Source: Ursus arctos
Lineage: Eukaryota; Chordata; Mammalia; Carnivora; Ursidae
Reading direction: 5' to 3'
Assembly: GCF_023065955.2 (NCBI RefSeq)
Contig: NW_026622963.1
Location: 11,725,001-11,789,000 of the forward strand
DNA: 64,000 bases
The notes under the pieces were generated by a model that saw only the letters and a program-made list of their open reading frames with translations, ran no database searches and was not told where the DNA came from. Position 1 is the first letter of the stretch, and every line of letters begins with the position of its first letter. This document shows, one piece after another, positions 1-12,964 of this stretch. The position numbers and the translations under genes were made by a program.

Positions 1-1716
1 TTTGAACATTTTTTCATGTGTCTGTTAGCCATTTGTATGTCTTCATTGGAAAAGTGTCTGTTCATATCTTCTGCCCATTTTGTGATTTGTTTATTTGTTT
101 CTCGTGTATTGAGTTTGAGAAGTTTTTTGTAGATCTTGGATACCAGTCTTTTATCTGTAGCATCATTTGCAAATATATTCTCCCATTCCGTGGGCTGCCT
201 CTTAGTTTTTTTGACTGTTTCCATGGCTGTGCAGAAGCTTTTTATTTTGATGAGGTCCCACAAGTTCATTTTATCGTTTGTTTCTCTTGCCTTTGGAGAT
301 GTGTCATGAAAAAGTTTGCTGTGGCCGATGTCGTAGAGGTTGCTGCCTATGTTCTTCTCTAGGATTTTGATGGATTCCCGTCTCACATCGAGGTCTTTCG
401 TCCATTTAGAGTTTATCTTTGTGTATGGTGTGAGAGAGTGGTCAAGTTTCATTCTTTTGCATGTAGCTGACCAATTTTCCCAGCACCATTTATTGAAGAG
501 ACTGTCTTTTTTCCACTGGATGTTTTTTCCTGCTTTTTCAAAGATTAGTTGCCCAAAGAGCCAAGGGTCCATTTCTGGGTTGTCTCTTCTGTTCCATTGG
601 TCTATGTGTCTGTTTTTGTGCCAGTACCATGCTGTCTTTCTGATCACAGCTTTGTAGTACAGCTTGAGCTTTGTTTTTCCTTTTCAACAATTCCTTGGCA
701 ATTCGGGGCCTTTTCTGGTTCCATACAAATATAAGGGCTGTTTGTTCCAGTTCCTTGAAAAATGTCCTCGGTATTTTGATCGGGATAGCTTGAAAGTGTA
801 GAATGCTCTGGGTAGCATGGACATTTTAACTATGTTAATTCTTCCGATCCATGAGCATGGAATATTTTTCCATCTTTTTGTGTCTTCCTCAATGTCTTTA
901 AAGAGTGATTTGTAGTTTCTAGAATATAGGTCCTTTACGTCTCTGGTTAATTCCAAGGTAACGTATGATTTTTGGTGCTATTGTAAATGGGATGGATTCC
1001 CTAATTTCTCTTTCTTCAGTTTCATTGTTCGTGTATAGAAATGCAACTGATTTCTGAGCATTGATTTTGTATCCCACCACATTACTGAATTGCTCTATGA
1101 ATTCTAATAGTTTGGGAGTGGATTCTTTTGGGTTTTCCATATAGAGTATTATGTCATCTGCGAAGAGAGACAGTTTGACTTCTTCTTTGCCAATATGGAT
1201 ACCTTTTATCCCTTTTTGTTTTCTGATTGCTGTTGCGAGGACCTCTAGTACTATGTTGAATAATAGTGGCGAGAGTGGGCATCCTTGTCATGTTCCTGAT
1301 CTTAAGGGAAAGGCTTTCAGCTTTTCCTCATTCAGAATGATATTTGCTGTAGGCTTTTCATAGATGGTTTTTATGAAATTGAGGAGTGTACCCTCTATCC
1401 CTACACTATGAAGGGTTTTACTCAGGAAAGGATGCTGTATTTTGTCAAGTGCTTTTTCTGCATCTATTGAGAGGATCATATGATTTTTGGCTTTTTTCTT
1501 GTTGATAAAGTCTATCACACTGATAGATTTGCGAATGTTGAACCACCCTTGCATCCCAGGGATGAATCCCACTTGGTCATGATGGATAATCCTTTTAATG
1601 TTCTGTTGGATTCAATTAGCAACGATCTTGTTGAGAATTTTGGCGTCCATATTCATTAGGGAAATCCGTCTGTAATTCTCCTTTTTGATGGGGTGTTTGC
1701 CTGGTTTGGGGATCAA
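1..1716 (-). mobile_element. L1 ORF2 fragment, cut by window edge
   Basis: Reverse-strand translation follows the intact ORF2 from about residue 1095 at position 1 down to the LIPKPG block (about residue 516) near 1716. It is broken by frameshifts and stops into pieces such as 1572-1288 and 1140-919. The FADD-region peptide is visible near 1140-1170. The 3' end lies left of the window; the right end is the 5' truncation point, after which unique intron begins. Confidence 0.9.
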
Positions 1717-4619
1717 GGTTGCTTCTTTAATAAATCAGTAAATCTTAGCTGGGATCTCGAAGCCACTGTTTTTTCCTGAGTTTCTGGACCTGACCAATGC
1801 TTAAAGGAAAATTGCACACAGTTATTCGGGCTTACTTCTCTATGATTTTCTCCTTTTGAGGATTTTCCCCCTCAAGTTCCAATCGCTTCAGCAGCTCAAA
1901 ACCAAGTTCTGTCTTTTCAGCTCAGTAAGGCTGCTACTTTCAGCTTGCACTGTTCTCCCATGCCACAAATAGGCACAAGCCATTAAGGAAAAATCCACAG
2001 TGAAAGTGGAGCTCATCTGATGTGCTTCCTTTCTGTTAGGGATCATGGTCTCTCAAGTCCTGGCTCTGTTGGCTGTTCTTTAATGCCTTCAAATTGATGT
2101 TTTATATATATTTTGTGCCAGATTTTGAGTTGGAAAATGGCCCAGTATAAGCCAGTTCACCGTGGCTGGAATTGGAAGTCTCCTAACGTTTAATTGCTCT
2201 ATATCCATTGTTCGGCATAACACTTGACACATAGTAAGGTATTTAATAAAAGCTCATTGAGCTGAGTTGAACTGAAAGGTTATACAGAATGGCTTTAGAT
2301 ATCATTAATAAAACATTTAATTAATTATCTATTTAGTTTACCTCAAATAAATTTTTGTCCTTTACTCAAATTGTATGGGTATTTTTAGAGTGAATACTAA
2401 GGATTTTTTTTTACTTGCATCATTCATATAATTATCTCCATTTACTATTTTAAGTTTGCTGTTTAGAACTAGAGTCATGCCACTAGTGTGTATGCCACTT
2501 ATGTGTATGCCACTTTGAAAAAATCTTAATTTGTTTTCATTAGTTAGAATTTAATTATTCCATTACAAATGAAATTCTTCCATTTATAAAAATTATTTGT
2601 AATTGAGTTCTCTTAATTAAAAAGCTACATTATTTAATTTATAACAAATTGTTTAAAAATTTTCTGGAGTATTGCTGTTATGTAAATTGAAATCTAAATT
2701 TTATGTGTTTTCAATGAGAAAAGTTGAGAAGGAAAGAATATTTAGTTCATGCAATTTGGAAGAAAAATGTGCAGTATTATTCAACTTTTGTAGCTGTTAT
2801 AGTACAGCCTGATGTTTAGCTGTTGTGATTTGAGATTTAGTTGATGTGTTCAGTTTGTGTACTGTTTCAGCTCAAAGGAATTAAATTTTCTTTAAGTTCT
2901 CACTTAATTCATGTCGTTCTTCTTGGTTATAGCCCTTTCTTCCTGAAAACTAGCATGCAATGTAGCATATGAGTTATGTGATATAGTAAAGCAATTTTAT
3001 ATTTACTCATGGAAGTTTCATTTTTAATCAGTGGAGGTATCTATAGTAAACATACTTGTTCTACTTAAAGTTATTACTTGTCATCTGTGATGTCTTTATG
3101 TTATATACACCTTGTCTGTGACCCTTCTTCTTTGACATGTAAGATTTTATTTATACCACCTCTGACCTAATAAAATTGTACCTTTGACCTTATGCACTTG
3201 ACATATCGGATAACTTACTCTTGATCTTTGACATGTTTTGTTTTAAGCCTGTTAAACATAATAGGTAGCTGCCCAACAAGAAAGGTATATTGTTTTGTGT
3301 TTTTATTGTCATTTTACCAGGAAATTTTTGTTTTTTGAGACTTTACAAAAAGAGCTGTTTTATGTTTTATTTTTTTTTCTCTTTCTTCATCTTAGAATCC
3401 AAATGATAAAAGTAGCTAATTTTTGAAGATCGCAACCAATGGGTGCTAGTTTAAATGCATTCCAAAATTTAATTTTTATACATTGCTAAAGAAATAATCA
3501 AGTATAAGTTTTAACTAAAACTGATTTCTGTGTCATCCTGTTTTCACACTAATATCTAAAGAACCTAATAGTGATTTTTGTGGACATTGAATGAAGTACA
3601 TTCAATCATGTATAGAGAACGAAGTTAAAAAGTTGTTTTTTTTTTTTAATCCATGTATTTCTCTTTGTAAGACTCCTTGGCTTTTAAAGCATACAAAGTA
3701 TACAAGCTCTGTTTGTTAACCTCTGTATTTCCAAAGTTTATTTTCATTTGATGCATGGATGTATAAAAAGGACTTTCATGAAGTATGTTAACTGTGATTT
3801 ATTGGATGTTTACAACCAAATGTGATTTTATAAATCCCAAATTAGTATTTCAACGTGGAAAGATTATGCACATTAGGTGGCAGAAAAAATGATATTTTAA
3901 ATTAGCAAAAACATAAAGACATTACTGTATTTAATGAAATGTAAGCTGATTTCTTTCGCCAGAGGGTGCTGGTGTTGGGGTGAAAAGAAGTCTCCTAGAT
4001 GTCTCTCAGAATTGAGCGTTGTCCAGGAAATAATAGATAATTCCTAATTAATTCATTTCCTTACCTTGCTTACCTTTGTTTGTAGAAACAAAAGTATTTG
4101 TTCTCTTCTTATAATCGTGTTAGGAAAACATTTTATCTACTTTTCAACAGAAAATCAAGTCAAATGAATGAACTAGAACTCATTTAGAATAAATCTTTGT
4201 TTTTTTTTTCTCCCCTGTACCTCAGTTGGGTACACTTTAAGTTAGACTGGGAAATTATCTAAAAACGTCTTACCCTTTCATATAGCATATAGCTTCCATT
4301 GCCTAAATTTCTCTTTAATAGGGTGGGAAAATTTTATGGGGTGTGTGTGTGTGAGAAAGGAAGAGAGAATGCAAGCACGTGTGAAAGAGAATTGTGTGAG
4401 AGAGAGCATGTGGTATTCAGTGTATAACACACACATATATAGTTGATTGTTAACTTATATACTTCTTCTAACTTTTGGAATTCTAATGGTGGTAAATTCA
4501 CTCACATTGTAACTAGGGACATGCAGAGAATATTTGGCTATTTATCCATAGCTGAGTAAGTCCTCTTCATTGAATTAAGGAAAGATTTTTAACTAAGTAA
4601 CCAATTTGTTTTATTTATT
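1717..4619. other. Intron, mostly unique AT-rich sequence
   Basis: No coding frame or splice-flanked exon seen. A short stretch at 2195-2275 (cataacacttgacacatagt... ending in AATAAAAGCTCATT) resembles the tail of an L2/MIR-type ancient repeat. A weak TG/GA-rich patch lies at 4338-4410. Confidence 0.6.
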
Positions 4620-4800
4620 TTTTTAAATTAATTAATTTATTTTTTTAAAGTTCCATGATTTATTACTTGCGTATAACACCCAGTGCACCATGCACTACTT
4701 GCCCTCCTTAATACCCATCACCAGCATATCCCATCCCCCCCCCCCCCCCCAGAAACTCTCAGTTTGTTTCCCAGAGTCTATAGTCTCTCATGGTTCCTAT
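4620..4800 (-). mobile_element. Short L1 3'UTR fragment with a 16-C run
   Basis: Reverse-orientation L1 3' end ('gttccatgatttattacttg', 'taacacccagtgcaccatgc', 'ctcagtttgtttcccagagt'). Only about 180 bp remain. It carries an uninterrupted run of 16 C at 4735-4750, where related copies have interrupted C tracts. Confidence 0.85.
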
Positions 4801-6960
4801 TTTAAACCTTAGTTTGACCCAATAATTTAAACAGTTTCTGTGGTTTGTACCTAGCCTGTTTTGAATAACAATCCTCAGTTCTCATCCATTTGCTTATCTA
4901 CTTGAGGTAGCACCTATGTGTATTAAAGGAAGAATGTGGCTTACAGGACCCCATATTACAAGGAAAAGTTGAGATCTTTCTACACAATGTCTTCTTTTTC
5001 AGTTTGCAGTGTGAGGCCTTTCTCTACCTGTTCACTTAGTCTCCTCTGGGTTTCCAGTCCTGATGAGTGGCTGGTGAACTCTTGAGCTGTTCTTTCCACT
5101 TAGTGTTCCGGGGGAGCATCAGACATTTATTTACCTCTTCCTGACCAGGTCACCCCTCAGTCCTCTTTCCCTGCCTATCTTTGAGTCTTTGCTGTAACCT
5201 TCATTCTGGTGCTGGCAGGCCTACTGGCTTCTACCACAGGGTTCACACCACATAAGAATTAAGAACATTTTGGGAAAGCTAAAACACAAGGTCTCTTCCT
5301 GATTGCATAGCACGGCCATATTACTGGACCTCTTTGGTGGCAGGGACAGGCGGAGAGATCATTTCTTTTGAGAATCAAAATTACACTTTTGGCAGTACTC
5401 TCACTTAGCTATTACTATCACTTATCTCCCTTAGGATACACATTTTAAAAAATTATTTCACCTTTTATCTCCAATTTTTTTTGGCTGGCAAGAAATAAAT
5501 TTTACTTTAATCATTCCTCCTTTAATTCCAACCAAGCAACTAAGCCTTTAGGTTGGAAAAAGGAGTTCTACATACTGTGGAGTAAATACTATAGTTTGAA
5601 TACTCCAGGCTTCCTTATTGACATGCTAAAGGACAAGATAGATAAATTTATTTAATCTCAGGCTCTTAGCTTGGTTTATAAACCTATCGTCTCACTGCAT
5701 ATATCTGTTTTACATATCTAAAATTGATTATTGTAGAGTGTATTTTTCTTGTATTTATTTTAGAATAAAATCTAACCACCTCTCTAGCTGAGTTTTATTA
5801 GACAAATGCCATATGCTAAGAAAGGTAAAAATGGATAATTACACTTATAATTTTGAACTGTTACTCCATTGATACCTGTTTTTCATACTTTTTCTGATGT
5901 AATATAACCATTAAACTTTTACTGCTAATAATCACAGTCTCTTTTCTGTTTTGGTTTTCTTTTAATAAACATTCAGTTTTGGAGATACTGATCGTTAATC
6001 AGTGATTCAGAACAAGAAGGCTAAAGAACTGTAGCTTTCTTAGTTTTTTCAGATTCTGTGTCATTGGTTTGGTAAATTACAGCTACATATGTTCTCTTCC
6101 ATGGATCTTTTCTTTCAAACAGTTGCTTTACTTAAAAGTGAAATCTCAAATAGGTAACAAATATCTGCAGTTTAGAAACTTAAGCTCTTTAGTGTTTGCT
6201 AAAACTATTTTGTGACTCCTAAATAGCTCTCATAATACAATTAAACTATACAGATGTGAAAAGCCATTTCAACCATATTTCTCTGCATAAGTCCTTGGAC
6301 TATATTACTGTAATACATGCTGCTTGCATTATGGTGGTTATCTAATTTTACAGTTTGCTTGCAATAATTAAGACTATTTTTTCCTCTTTGCATCTCTTTA
6401 TTTGGGAATTAGAATGGAGAGTCCCAAGCTGATAATTTAAGTGTTAAAGTTATAACATGTTTTGGCTGTTTTTTTTTTTTTTTTTTTGTAGCTGATACCC
6501 ATTGCCTTTACACAGTTAATTAAATATCTAAACACTGTTGCTTTTTAAAAGACATAAGCTCTTAAAATCCTTAAACTCTTATTCAAGATCATGGTAGCTA
6601 GGAATGACTACAATAGTGACTGCTTTTATACATCTACAGATTACAGACCAGTGCGTTCTCATCTGGCTCTTGTGTGTATTTGTGAGGAGTTGCAGAATTG
6701 TGGCCATGGGCAACATTAAAAGACCAGAGCAGTTGTGATGACTTTTGCAGCTGCTCTCTTTCAGTTGGATGATAGAGCATCAGAAAGGGTTGCAGTGAGG
6801 CAAATTTGTACAGCTCAAGCTGCTTCTACTTGAATATTCTCTCACAGTTTTGTGATATGTACTTCTTTGTATGGAAATTTTATGCCTACCTGATCTTGAA
6901 ATCCATAATATGACAGTTTCATGTTGGAAGAATAAAGGGAATGAAGGATTTATTAATAGA
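4801..6960. other. Intron, unique AT-rich sequence
   Basis: No ORF, exon or young repeat recognised. A T run at 6470-6487 is the only simple repeat of note. The 5000-5350 part is less AT-rich and could be an old repeat I cannot name. Confidence 0.5.
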
Positions 6961-6978
6961 AGTTTATAAGCAGGAACA

Positions 6979-7197
6979 AGGGCACCTGGGTGGCTTGGTT
7001 GTTTGAGCGTCTGACTTTTCATTTTGGCTCAGGTCGTGATCTCAGGGTTGTGAGATCGAGCCTCATGTAGGGCTTTGTGTTCAGCGTGGAGTCTCCTTGT
7101 CCCTCTCCTTCCCACTCTGCCCTCCTCCCACTAGCTGCTCATGCTCTCTCTCTCAAATAAATAAATAAATATGTAAATAATCTTTAAGAAAAACAGG
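6979..7197 (+). mobile_element. Carnivore SINE (diverged)
   Basis: Head 'gggcacctgggtggcttggt', 'gagatcgagcctcat', CT-rich body, tail 'caaataaataaataaat'. Imperfect 18-bp duplication agtttataagcaggaaca (6961-6978) and agtttgtaaggaggaaca (7198-7215), two mismatches, so older than the copies at 19.7 and 53.4 kb. Confidence 0.92.
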
Positions 7198-7215
7198 AGT
7201 TTGTAAGGAGGAACA

Positions 7216-7961
7216 CTCTTGTTCTGACAAAGATAGTTGACAAGTTTAGCATTTTACCTGCCTAATTTATATAACTCTCATTTTCCTTACTAAATAATTG
7301 ATTATAAATGCTTTTATTTTAATTCAGACCTTATTAGGTTCTTTATCTGAAATTCAATGGCCAGTATATTAGTTCCAAAGTAAATATTTATAGAAGATCA
7401 GATCTTTGATAGAGTTAATTGAGTTTTAGTAATAATTATTTTGTCAGTTTGACTTTTCTTGCAGTCGTTAGAGTAGGCACATCTGTTGTATCAGGAAAAT
7501 CACAAAGTTGTAAAACAAAATTTTCAGAATCCCAAAATTTGGTCCTCTCTCAAAATTTTTTTTTAGATTACAAAGTATTTCAGCATTAGAAAGGAGTATA
7601 GTAAACACCACATTCCTGCTACCTAGTAGTTAATTGATAACACTTCTTTTCTGGTCCTTCCATACTTGGAAAGATGGAAGGGATACAAAGTTCATAAAGT
7701 GTGGGTGGTGGGGCCAAGTTCAGGGAATAGAGCTAAATCTGTATGTTCCATGGTGAGAAGTCAATAGATAATCTTAAAACTGAAAAATGAAGAAGTAGCA
7801 ATACAATATATATTCAGGAATATAGAGAAGAGAAGAAAGATAAAACAATCCCCTAAAACCATTGCACCTAGATTTGGGAAAAGAGTGGGAGAGTAGTGGG
7901 AAACTACTTTCTTTGAACCACTGATTATGTAAAATATGTTTGCCGTTAACTTTGACAAAAG
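7216..7961. other. Intron, unique sequence
   Basis: No gene or recognisable repeat; AT-rich. Confidence 0.5.
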
Positions 7962-7972
7962 CAAAAACATTT

Positions 7973-8858
7973 ATTTTATTTTATTTTTTAAATAATTTTT
8001 TATTATGTTATATTAGTCACCATACAGTACATCCTTAGTTTTTGATGTAGTGTTCCATGATTCATTATTTGCGTATAACACCCAGTGCTCCACGCAATAT
8101 GTACCCTCCTCAATACCCATCACTGGCCTATCCCAGTCCCCCACCCCCCTCCCCTCTGAAGCCCTCAGTTTGTTTCCCAGAGTCCATAGTCTTTCATGGT
8201 TCATTTCCCCCTTCTGTTCACCCCCTCTTCATTCTTCCCTTCCTTCTCCTACCAATTTCCCTGCTATTTCTTATGTTCCATAAATGAGTGAAACCATATG
8301 GTAATTGTCTTTCTCTGCTTGACTTATTTCACTTGGCATAATCTCCTCCAGTTCCATCCATGTGGATGCAAATGTTGGGTAATCATTCTTTCTGATGGCT
8401 GAGTAATATTCCATTGTATATATGGACCACATCTTCTTAATCCATTCGTCTGTTGAAGAGCATCTCAGCTCCTTCCACAATTTAGCTATTGTAGACAAAG
8501 CTGCTATGAACATTGGGGTGCATATGGCCCTTCTCTTCACTACGTCTATATCTTTGGGGTAAATACCCAGTAGTGCAATTGCTGGGTCATAGGGTACCTC
8601 AATTTTTAGCTTTTTAAGGGACCTCCACACTGTTTTCCAGAGTGGCTGTACCAACTGGCATTCCCACCAACAGTGTAAGAGGGATCCCCTTTCTCCACAT
8701 CCCCTCCAACATTTGTTGTTTCTTGCCTTGTCAATTTTTGCTGTTCTAACTGGCATAAGGTGGTATCTCAATGTGGTTTTGATTTGAATTTCCCTGATGG
8801 CTAATGATGTTGAACATTTTTTCATGTGTCTGTTAGCCATTCAGAATTGATGGAGAGA
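7973..8858 (-). mobile_element. 5'-truncated L1 3' end with a tiny inverted scrap
   Basis: The minus strand encodes the last 189 residues of ORF2 (8840-8271, open) followed by the 3'UTR and an A-rich tail. A 11-bp flank caaaaacattt occurs at 7962-7972 and again at 8859-8869. Between the ORF2 part and the right flank, about 8839-8858 reads 'attcagaattgatggagaga', which is L1 ORF1 sequence in the opposite orientation. Confidence 0.88.
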
Positions 8859-9097
8859 CAAAAACATTTTTTAAAAATAAATACAACAGTGGTAATTATG
8901 TACACGCCCATGTTTCTCAGGAATCTTCTGTGTTCTGTCCAGTTTTTTGTTCATGGTTTAAGTCGATAACACATCTGCAACCATAGAAGGCCATCATAGG
9001 GAACTTGGATATTTTGGCCAGTTACATTGTTAATTCTTTATTCTTTTAAATTTATTACAGTATCCTTTGATGCCATTAATCCAAATACTGGATTTTC

Positions 9098-9287
9098 TAC
9101 TGTGACTGGAAGGCTCAGTCAGTTAAGTGGCTGCCTTGAGCTCAGGTCATGATCCCAGGGTCCTGGGATCGAGCCCTGCATCAGGCTCCCCACTCCATGG
9201 GCAGCCTGCTTCTCCCTGTCCACCGCTTATTCTCTCTCTCTCTCTCTCTCTCAGATAGATAAATAAAACCTAAAAAAAATTTTTTTT
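9098..9287 (+). mobile_element. Carnivore SINE (diverged head)
   Basis: The tRNA-like head is partly eroded ('ggctcagtcagttaagtggc'), followed by 'cctgggatcgagccctgc', a CT repeat and 'agataaataaaacc' tail. Flanked by near-identical taatccaaatactggatttt (9077-9096) and taatcccaaatactggattt (from 9288). Confidence 0.9.
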
Positions 9288-9399
9288 TAATCCCAAATAC
9301 TGGATTTTCCCTTTTTTTGCTGTTATTTATAGAATAATGATAGAACAACTATCTGTGTACCCTCCACTCAGGTTATTGAGAATCTCCTGGTAGGAAATT

Positions 9400-11290
9400 A
9401 TGTTTTTGTTTGTTCATAGTACGTTTGTTTGTGAAAGATATTTTCACTGGGTATAAATTTGTAGCTTAATAATTATTTTCTCTAAAAATTGAGTAGATAT
9501 TATTTGCTGTCTTCTTCTATTCCTCATAGGGTAGATGTATTCTATTTTTCACAATTACCTTGGCTGTTCCTCTGCTTTTCACTTTGTACATAACCTTTGC
9601 AATTAACTTGTTAAACTAAGAAAATTCTTTTTTGATTTTGAAAGATTGCAGTGCAATTATGGCAAGATTAAATTGGCAAGAGTAGACCTATTTTAAATAT
9701 GTTTTCTTTTCATCCAGCAACGTGTTTGTCTACTTATGTCTTGCATTTATTTATGTGTTCTTTAGTTAAGCATCCATTTTCTTCATGAGTGTATGTTTGT
9801 GTTTAGAAGTATGAAGAGATTCATGGATTTGACTGCTATCGTATATAGAGACCAGGTTAGTCTCTGGGCATTGCTTCAGTTTTAAAATATGTGATGCTAA
9901 AATGAGTGCTATCCTGTGTTTGCAGTTTCAACTTTTATTGCATTATGATCAGAGATTATGGTTTATCTAGGTTCTACTTTGGAGAGTTTATTGATTTTCT
10001 TTATAGCTAAATACATTGTAAAATTTTAAAAATAGGTTTTCTCTCTCTTTGGGTGTGTATATTAGATTTCCTTGTTGTTATGCAAATATTCTCACTTTCT
10101 TTAACCTGTTTTTTTGTCCTTTTCTCAAAAATGGAAAGACTGTCAATATGCTATTATTATTATTATTTATGTATGTCTCCTTGTGTTTTAAAAATCTTTA
10201 TCACAATGTTTTATCATCATGATTATAACTATTACATAATTTTTATCTGATGAATTTTACCTTTAAGAATATGAAATGTCTCTTGGGGCTCCTGGGTGGC
10301 TCAGTCGTTGGGCGTCTGCCTTCGGCTCAGGGCGTAATCCCAGGCTCCTGGGATTGAGCCCCGCATCGGGCTCCTCCGCTGGGAGCTGCTTCCTCTTCTC
10401 CCACTCCCCCTGCTTGTGTTCCCTCTCTCGCTGGCTGTCTCTCTCTCTGTCAAATAAATAAATAAAATCTTTAAAAAAAATGAAATGTCTCTTTCCTATT
10501 TCATGCCTTTCCCTTGAATATTATTTTTGTATGTTATTAATTTGGCAAACCTAGTTTTGCATAGTCCTGCCTGGTATGTCCCTTTATTATCCTTCCTCTC
10601 CCTTCTCCCTTTTGTTCTTGTCCCCATGATAGTTTTATTTTTGCACCTAGGTGTCTTCCTAAAAAGTATAATTTTATTTTAGCTGTTTCCTGCTCTGTTA
10701 AAAAATACCATGCTATATGTAATCTTTTGGACTTAACTCTTTTCTACTGAATATTATAGTGCCTAGATTCATACGGACTGGAAATTTTTGAGGCCTGTCG
10801 TACATTAAACTACACTTATTTTTAAGTTTACATATAATAACTTTTGGTATATTCATACCCATGAAACTATAACCATGATCAAGACAGTGAGCGTATCTGC
10901 CACATCAGAAAGTTTCCTCATCTACTATATCCCTACTGATTTTTTGCCTACTTTTGTTCTACCAATTTTTGAGAAAGGGATATTGAAATCTTTTAATTGT
11001 GAATTTTTCTATTTCTCTTGGCAGTTCAATCAGTTTTTGCCTTATGTAGTTTCAAGTTGTATTATTAGGGGCATAAATGCTAATGGTTGTTATGTCCCCT
11101 TGATTAATTGATCCCTTTATTATGAAATTACCTTCTTTATTCCTAGTAATATTTTTGATACCTTGTCTAAATATTAATTAGCCATTCCAGCTTTCTTTTG
11201 TCTAGCATTAGAGTAGTATATCTTTTTCTTTTATTTTACTTTTAGCATATTTATATTTTTGCGTGTGTCCTTTTCTTAAACACGTAAAGT
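9400..11290 (-). mobile_element. Decayed ancient L1 remnants
   Basis: Reverse-orientation L1 endonuclease-region sequence is recognisable from 9900 to 11290 (for example 'ttgcattatgatcagagatt', 'tcaatcagtttttgccttat', 'ccagctttcttttgtc'), with many stops and indels. The 9400-9580 part resembles L1 ORF1 antisense. Much older than the carnivore L1s; limits are approximate. A SINE interrupts it at 10285. Confidence 0.5.
10285..10479 (+). mobile_element. Carnivore SINE in ancient L1
   Basis: Head 'ggggctcctgggtggctcag', 'gggattgagccccgc', tail 'caaataaataaataaaatct'. Perfect 14-bp duplication atgaaatgtctctt at 10271-10284 and 10480-10493. Confidence 0.95.
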
Positions 11291-12140
11291 TAAGTAGGCT
11301 TATGGAGAATCTTTGTTCTGCTGCTGTTGAGTTTGATATGAAGCTGCTGTCTCTCTCAAGCTCTTGTCACCTAGGGCTGTGAAAGCCACTCACAGCTGAG
11401 GAGTTCCGGCTCTGTCTCTGAGCATTCTTTTTACTTTGATCTTTTTTTTTGAAAGGGTGATGTTATTTGTGTAATATTGTTACTGGGATATTATTGAAAT
11501 GATTTCTGAGGATGGAGCCTAATTGCAGTCTAACATGCTGTATTTGAAATCTGAGAATTCTCAGAAAATAGCTTTCATTACAAGGCTTGGTTCAATAGAA
11601 CTGAACAATTCCCTGTTGCACTGTTGAGCTCAGGCCTTTCTCCATCTTCACAGCATGATAAATTAATAAGTTTATTGAACTCTGCACTTTTCTTTGAATC
11701 ATCTTGGATCAGATCAGAAAGAAACATCAGAATCTGCAAAAGAAGTCTTTACCTCATGTATCATCTCCACCTACCAGAAAACTGATAGAGTATTTATAAT
11801 TGTCACTGAGTGGCAGGGGGACAGATGGTCGGCTATCATCCTATCAGAAGATGACCTTTTCTCTTTGGCATGGTGTCTGTTTCACAGTATTTCATTAGCT
11901 TTATTTTTCTCATCTGTCACTTTAAACAAGATAATACATAGACTGTAGGAGATAAAAATAGAAATGTATCCTACCTGTAGAAAGGGACCTTAGCAGAGTT
12001 GAATCTTTTGTATAATTAAAATAATCTATCAGGTTTTAAAAGTTGTCATTGTCTTATGTTTAATTTTTCAAAATGAATGCTGTCATAAAAGACATTACAT
12101 TTCAGATTTTCTTAAATTTACTGTTTGACAAAATTTTATT
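11291..12140. other. Intron, unique sequence
   Basis: An 84-codon open frame at 11694-11948 (+) has no splice context or familiar motifs; I read it as chance. Nothing else recognised. Confidence 0.5.
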
Positions 12141-12158
12141 TAAATATAATGGAATTCT

Positions 12159-12367
12159 GGGGGTGTCTGGGTGGCTCAGTCAGTTAAGTATCTGCCTTTG
12201 GCTCAGGTCATGATCCTGGCGTTCTGGGATCGAGCCCCATGTGTGCTTCCTGCTAGGCGGGGAGTCTGTTTATCCCTTTCCCTCTGCCCCTCTCCCCCCT
12301 CACTGCCCCCCCCGCTAATGGTTGCTCTTTTTCAAATAAATAAATAAATGAAATCTTAAAAAATATA
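12159..12367 (+). mobile_element. Carnivore SINE
   Basis: Head 'gggggtgtctgggtggctca', 'tgggatcgagccccat', an expanded C-rich stretch at 12291-12313, tail 'caaataaataaataaatgaa'. Duplication tataatggaattct near 12145-12158 and 12370-12383. Confidence 0.93.
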
Positions 12368-12394
12368 TATATAATGGAATTCTCAAACTTTTTA

Positions 12395-12665
12395 TCTTTT
12401 TTTTATTATGTTGGTCACCGTGCAGTACATCCCTAGTTTTTGATGTAAAGTTCCATGATTCATTACTTGCATATAACACCCAGTGCACCATGCAATATGT
12501 ACGCTCCTTAATACCCATCACCAGCCTATCCTATTCACCCACCCTCCTCCCCTCTGAAGCCCTCAGTTTGTTTCCCAGAGTCCGTAGTCTCTCATGGTTC
12601 ATTCCCCCTTCTGCTTGCCCCCCTTTCTTTATCCCTTTCTTTTCCTACCGATCTTCCTACTTCTT
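12395..12665 (-). mobile_element. Older L1 3' end, left part (host of the intact L1)
   Basis: L1 3'UTR in reverse orientation ('gttggtcaccgtgcagtaca', then the C-rich tract and 'ctcagtttgtttcccagagt'). It resumes at 19130 after the nested full-length element. A T-rich tract at 12389-12404 is the poly(A) side; a partial duplication (tttatcttttt) recurs near 20209. Confidence 0.9.
12648..12665. repeat. Target-site duplication, left copy, of the intact L1
   Basis: ccgatcttcctacttctt, identical to 19130-19147 on the other side of the element. It abuts the poly(A) end of the minus-strand L1. Confidence 0.95.
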
Positions 12666-12964
12666 TTTTTTTTTTTTTTTTTATTAATAATGATTTTTTA
12701 TTATATTATGTTAGTCACCATACAGTACATCCCCGGTTTTCGATGTAAGGCTCGATGATTCATTAGTTGTGTATAACACCCAGTGCACCATGCAATATGT
12801 GCCCTCCTTACTACCCATCACCGGTCTATCCCATTCCCCCACCCCCCTCCCCTCTGTAGCCCTCAGTTTGTTTCTCATAGTCCATAGTCTCTCATGTTTC
12901 ATTCCCCCTTCTGATTACCCCCCCTTTCTTTATCCCTTTCTTCCCCTACTGATCATTCTAGTTC

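Noticed and set aside
8050..8287. Overlapping plus-strand ORFs of 76-77 codons, repeated near 12490, 12769 and 32297
   Set aside because: Recurring antisense frames of the L1 3'UTR, present at every L1 3' end here.
10276..10461. 61-codon ORF beginning MSLGAPGWLSRW
   Set aside because: Translation of a SINE; similar frames occur at other SINEs in the window.
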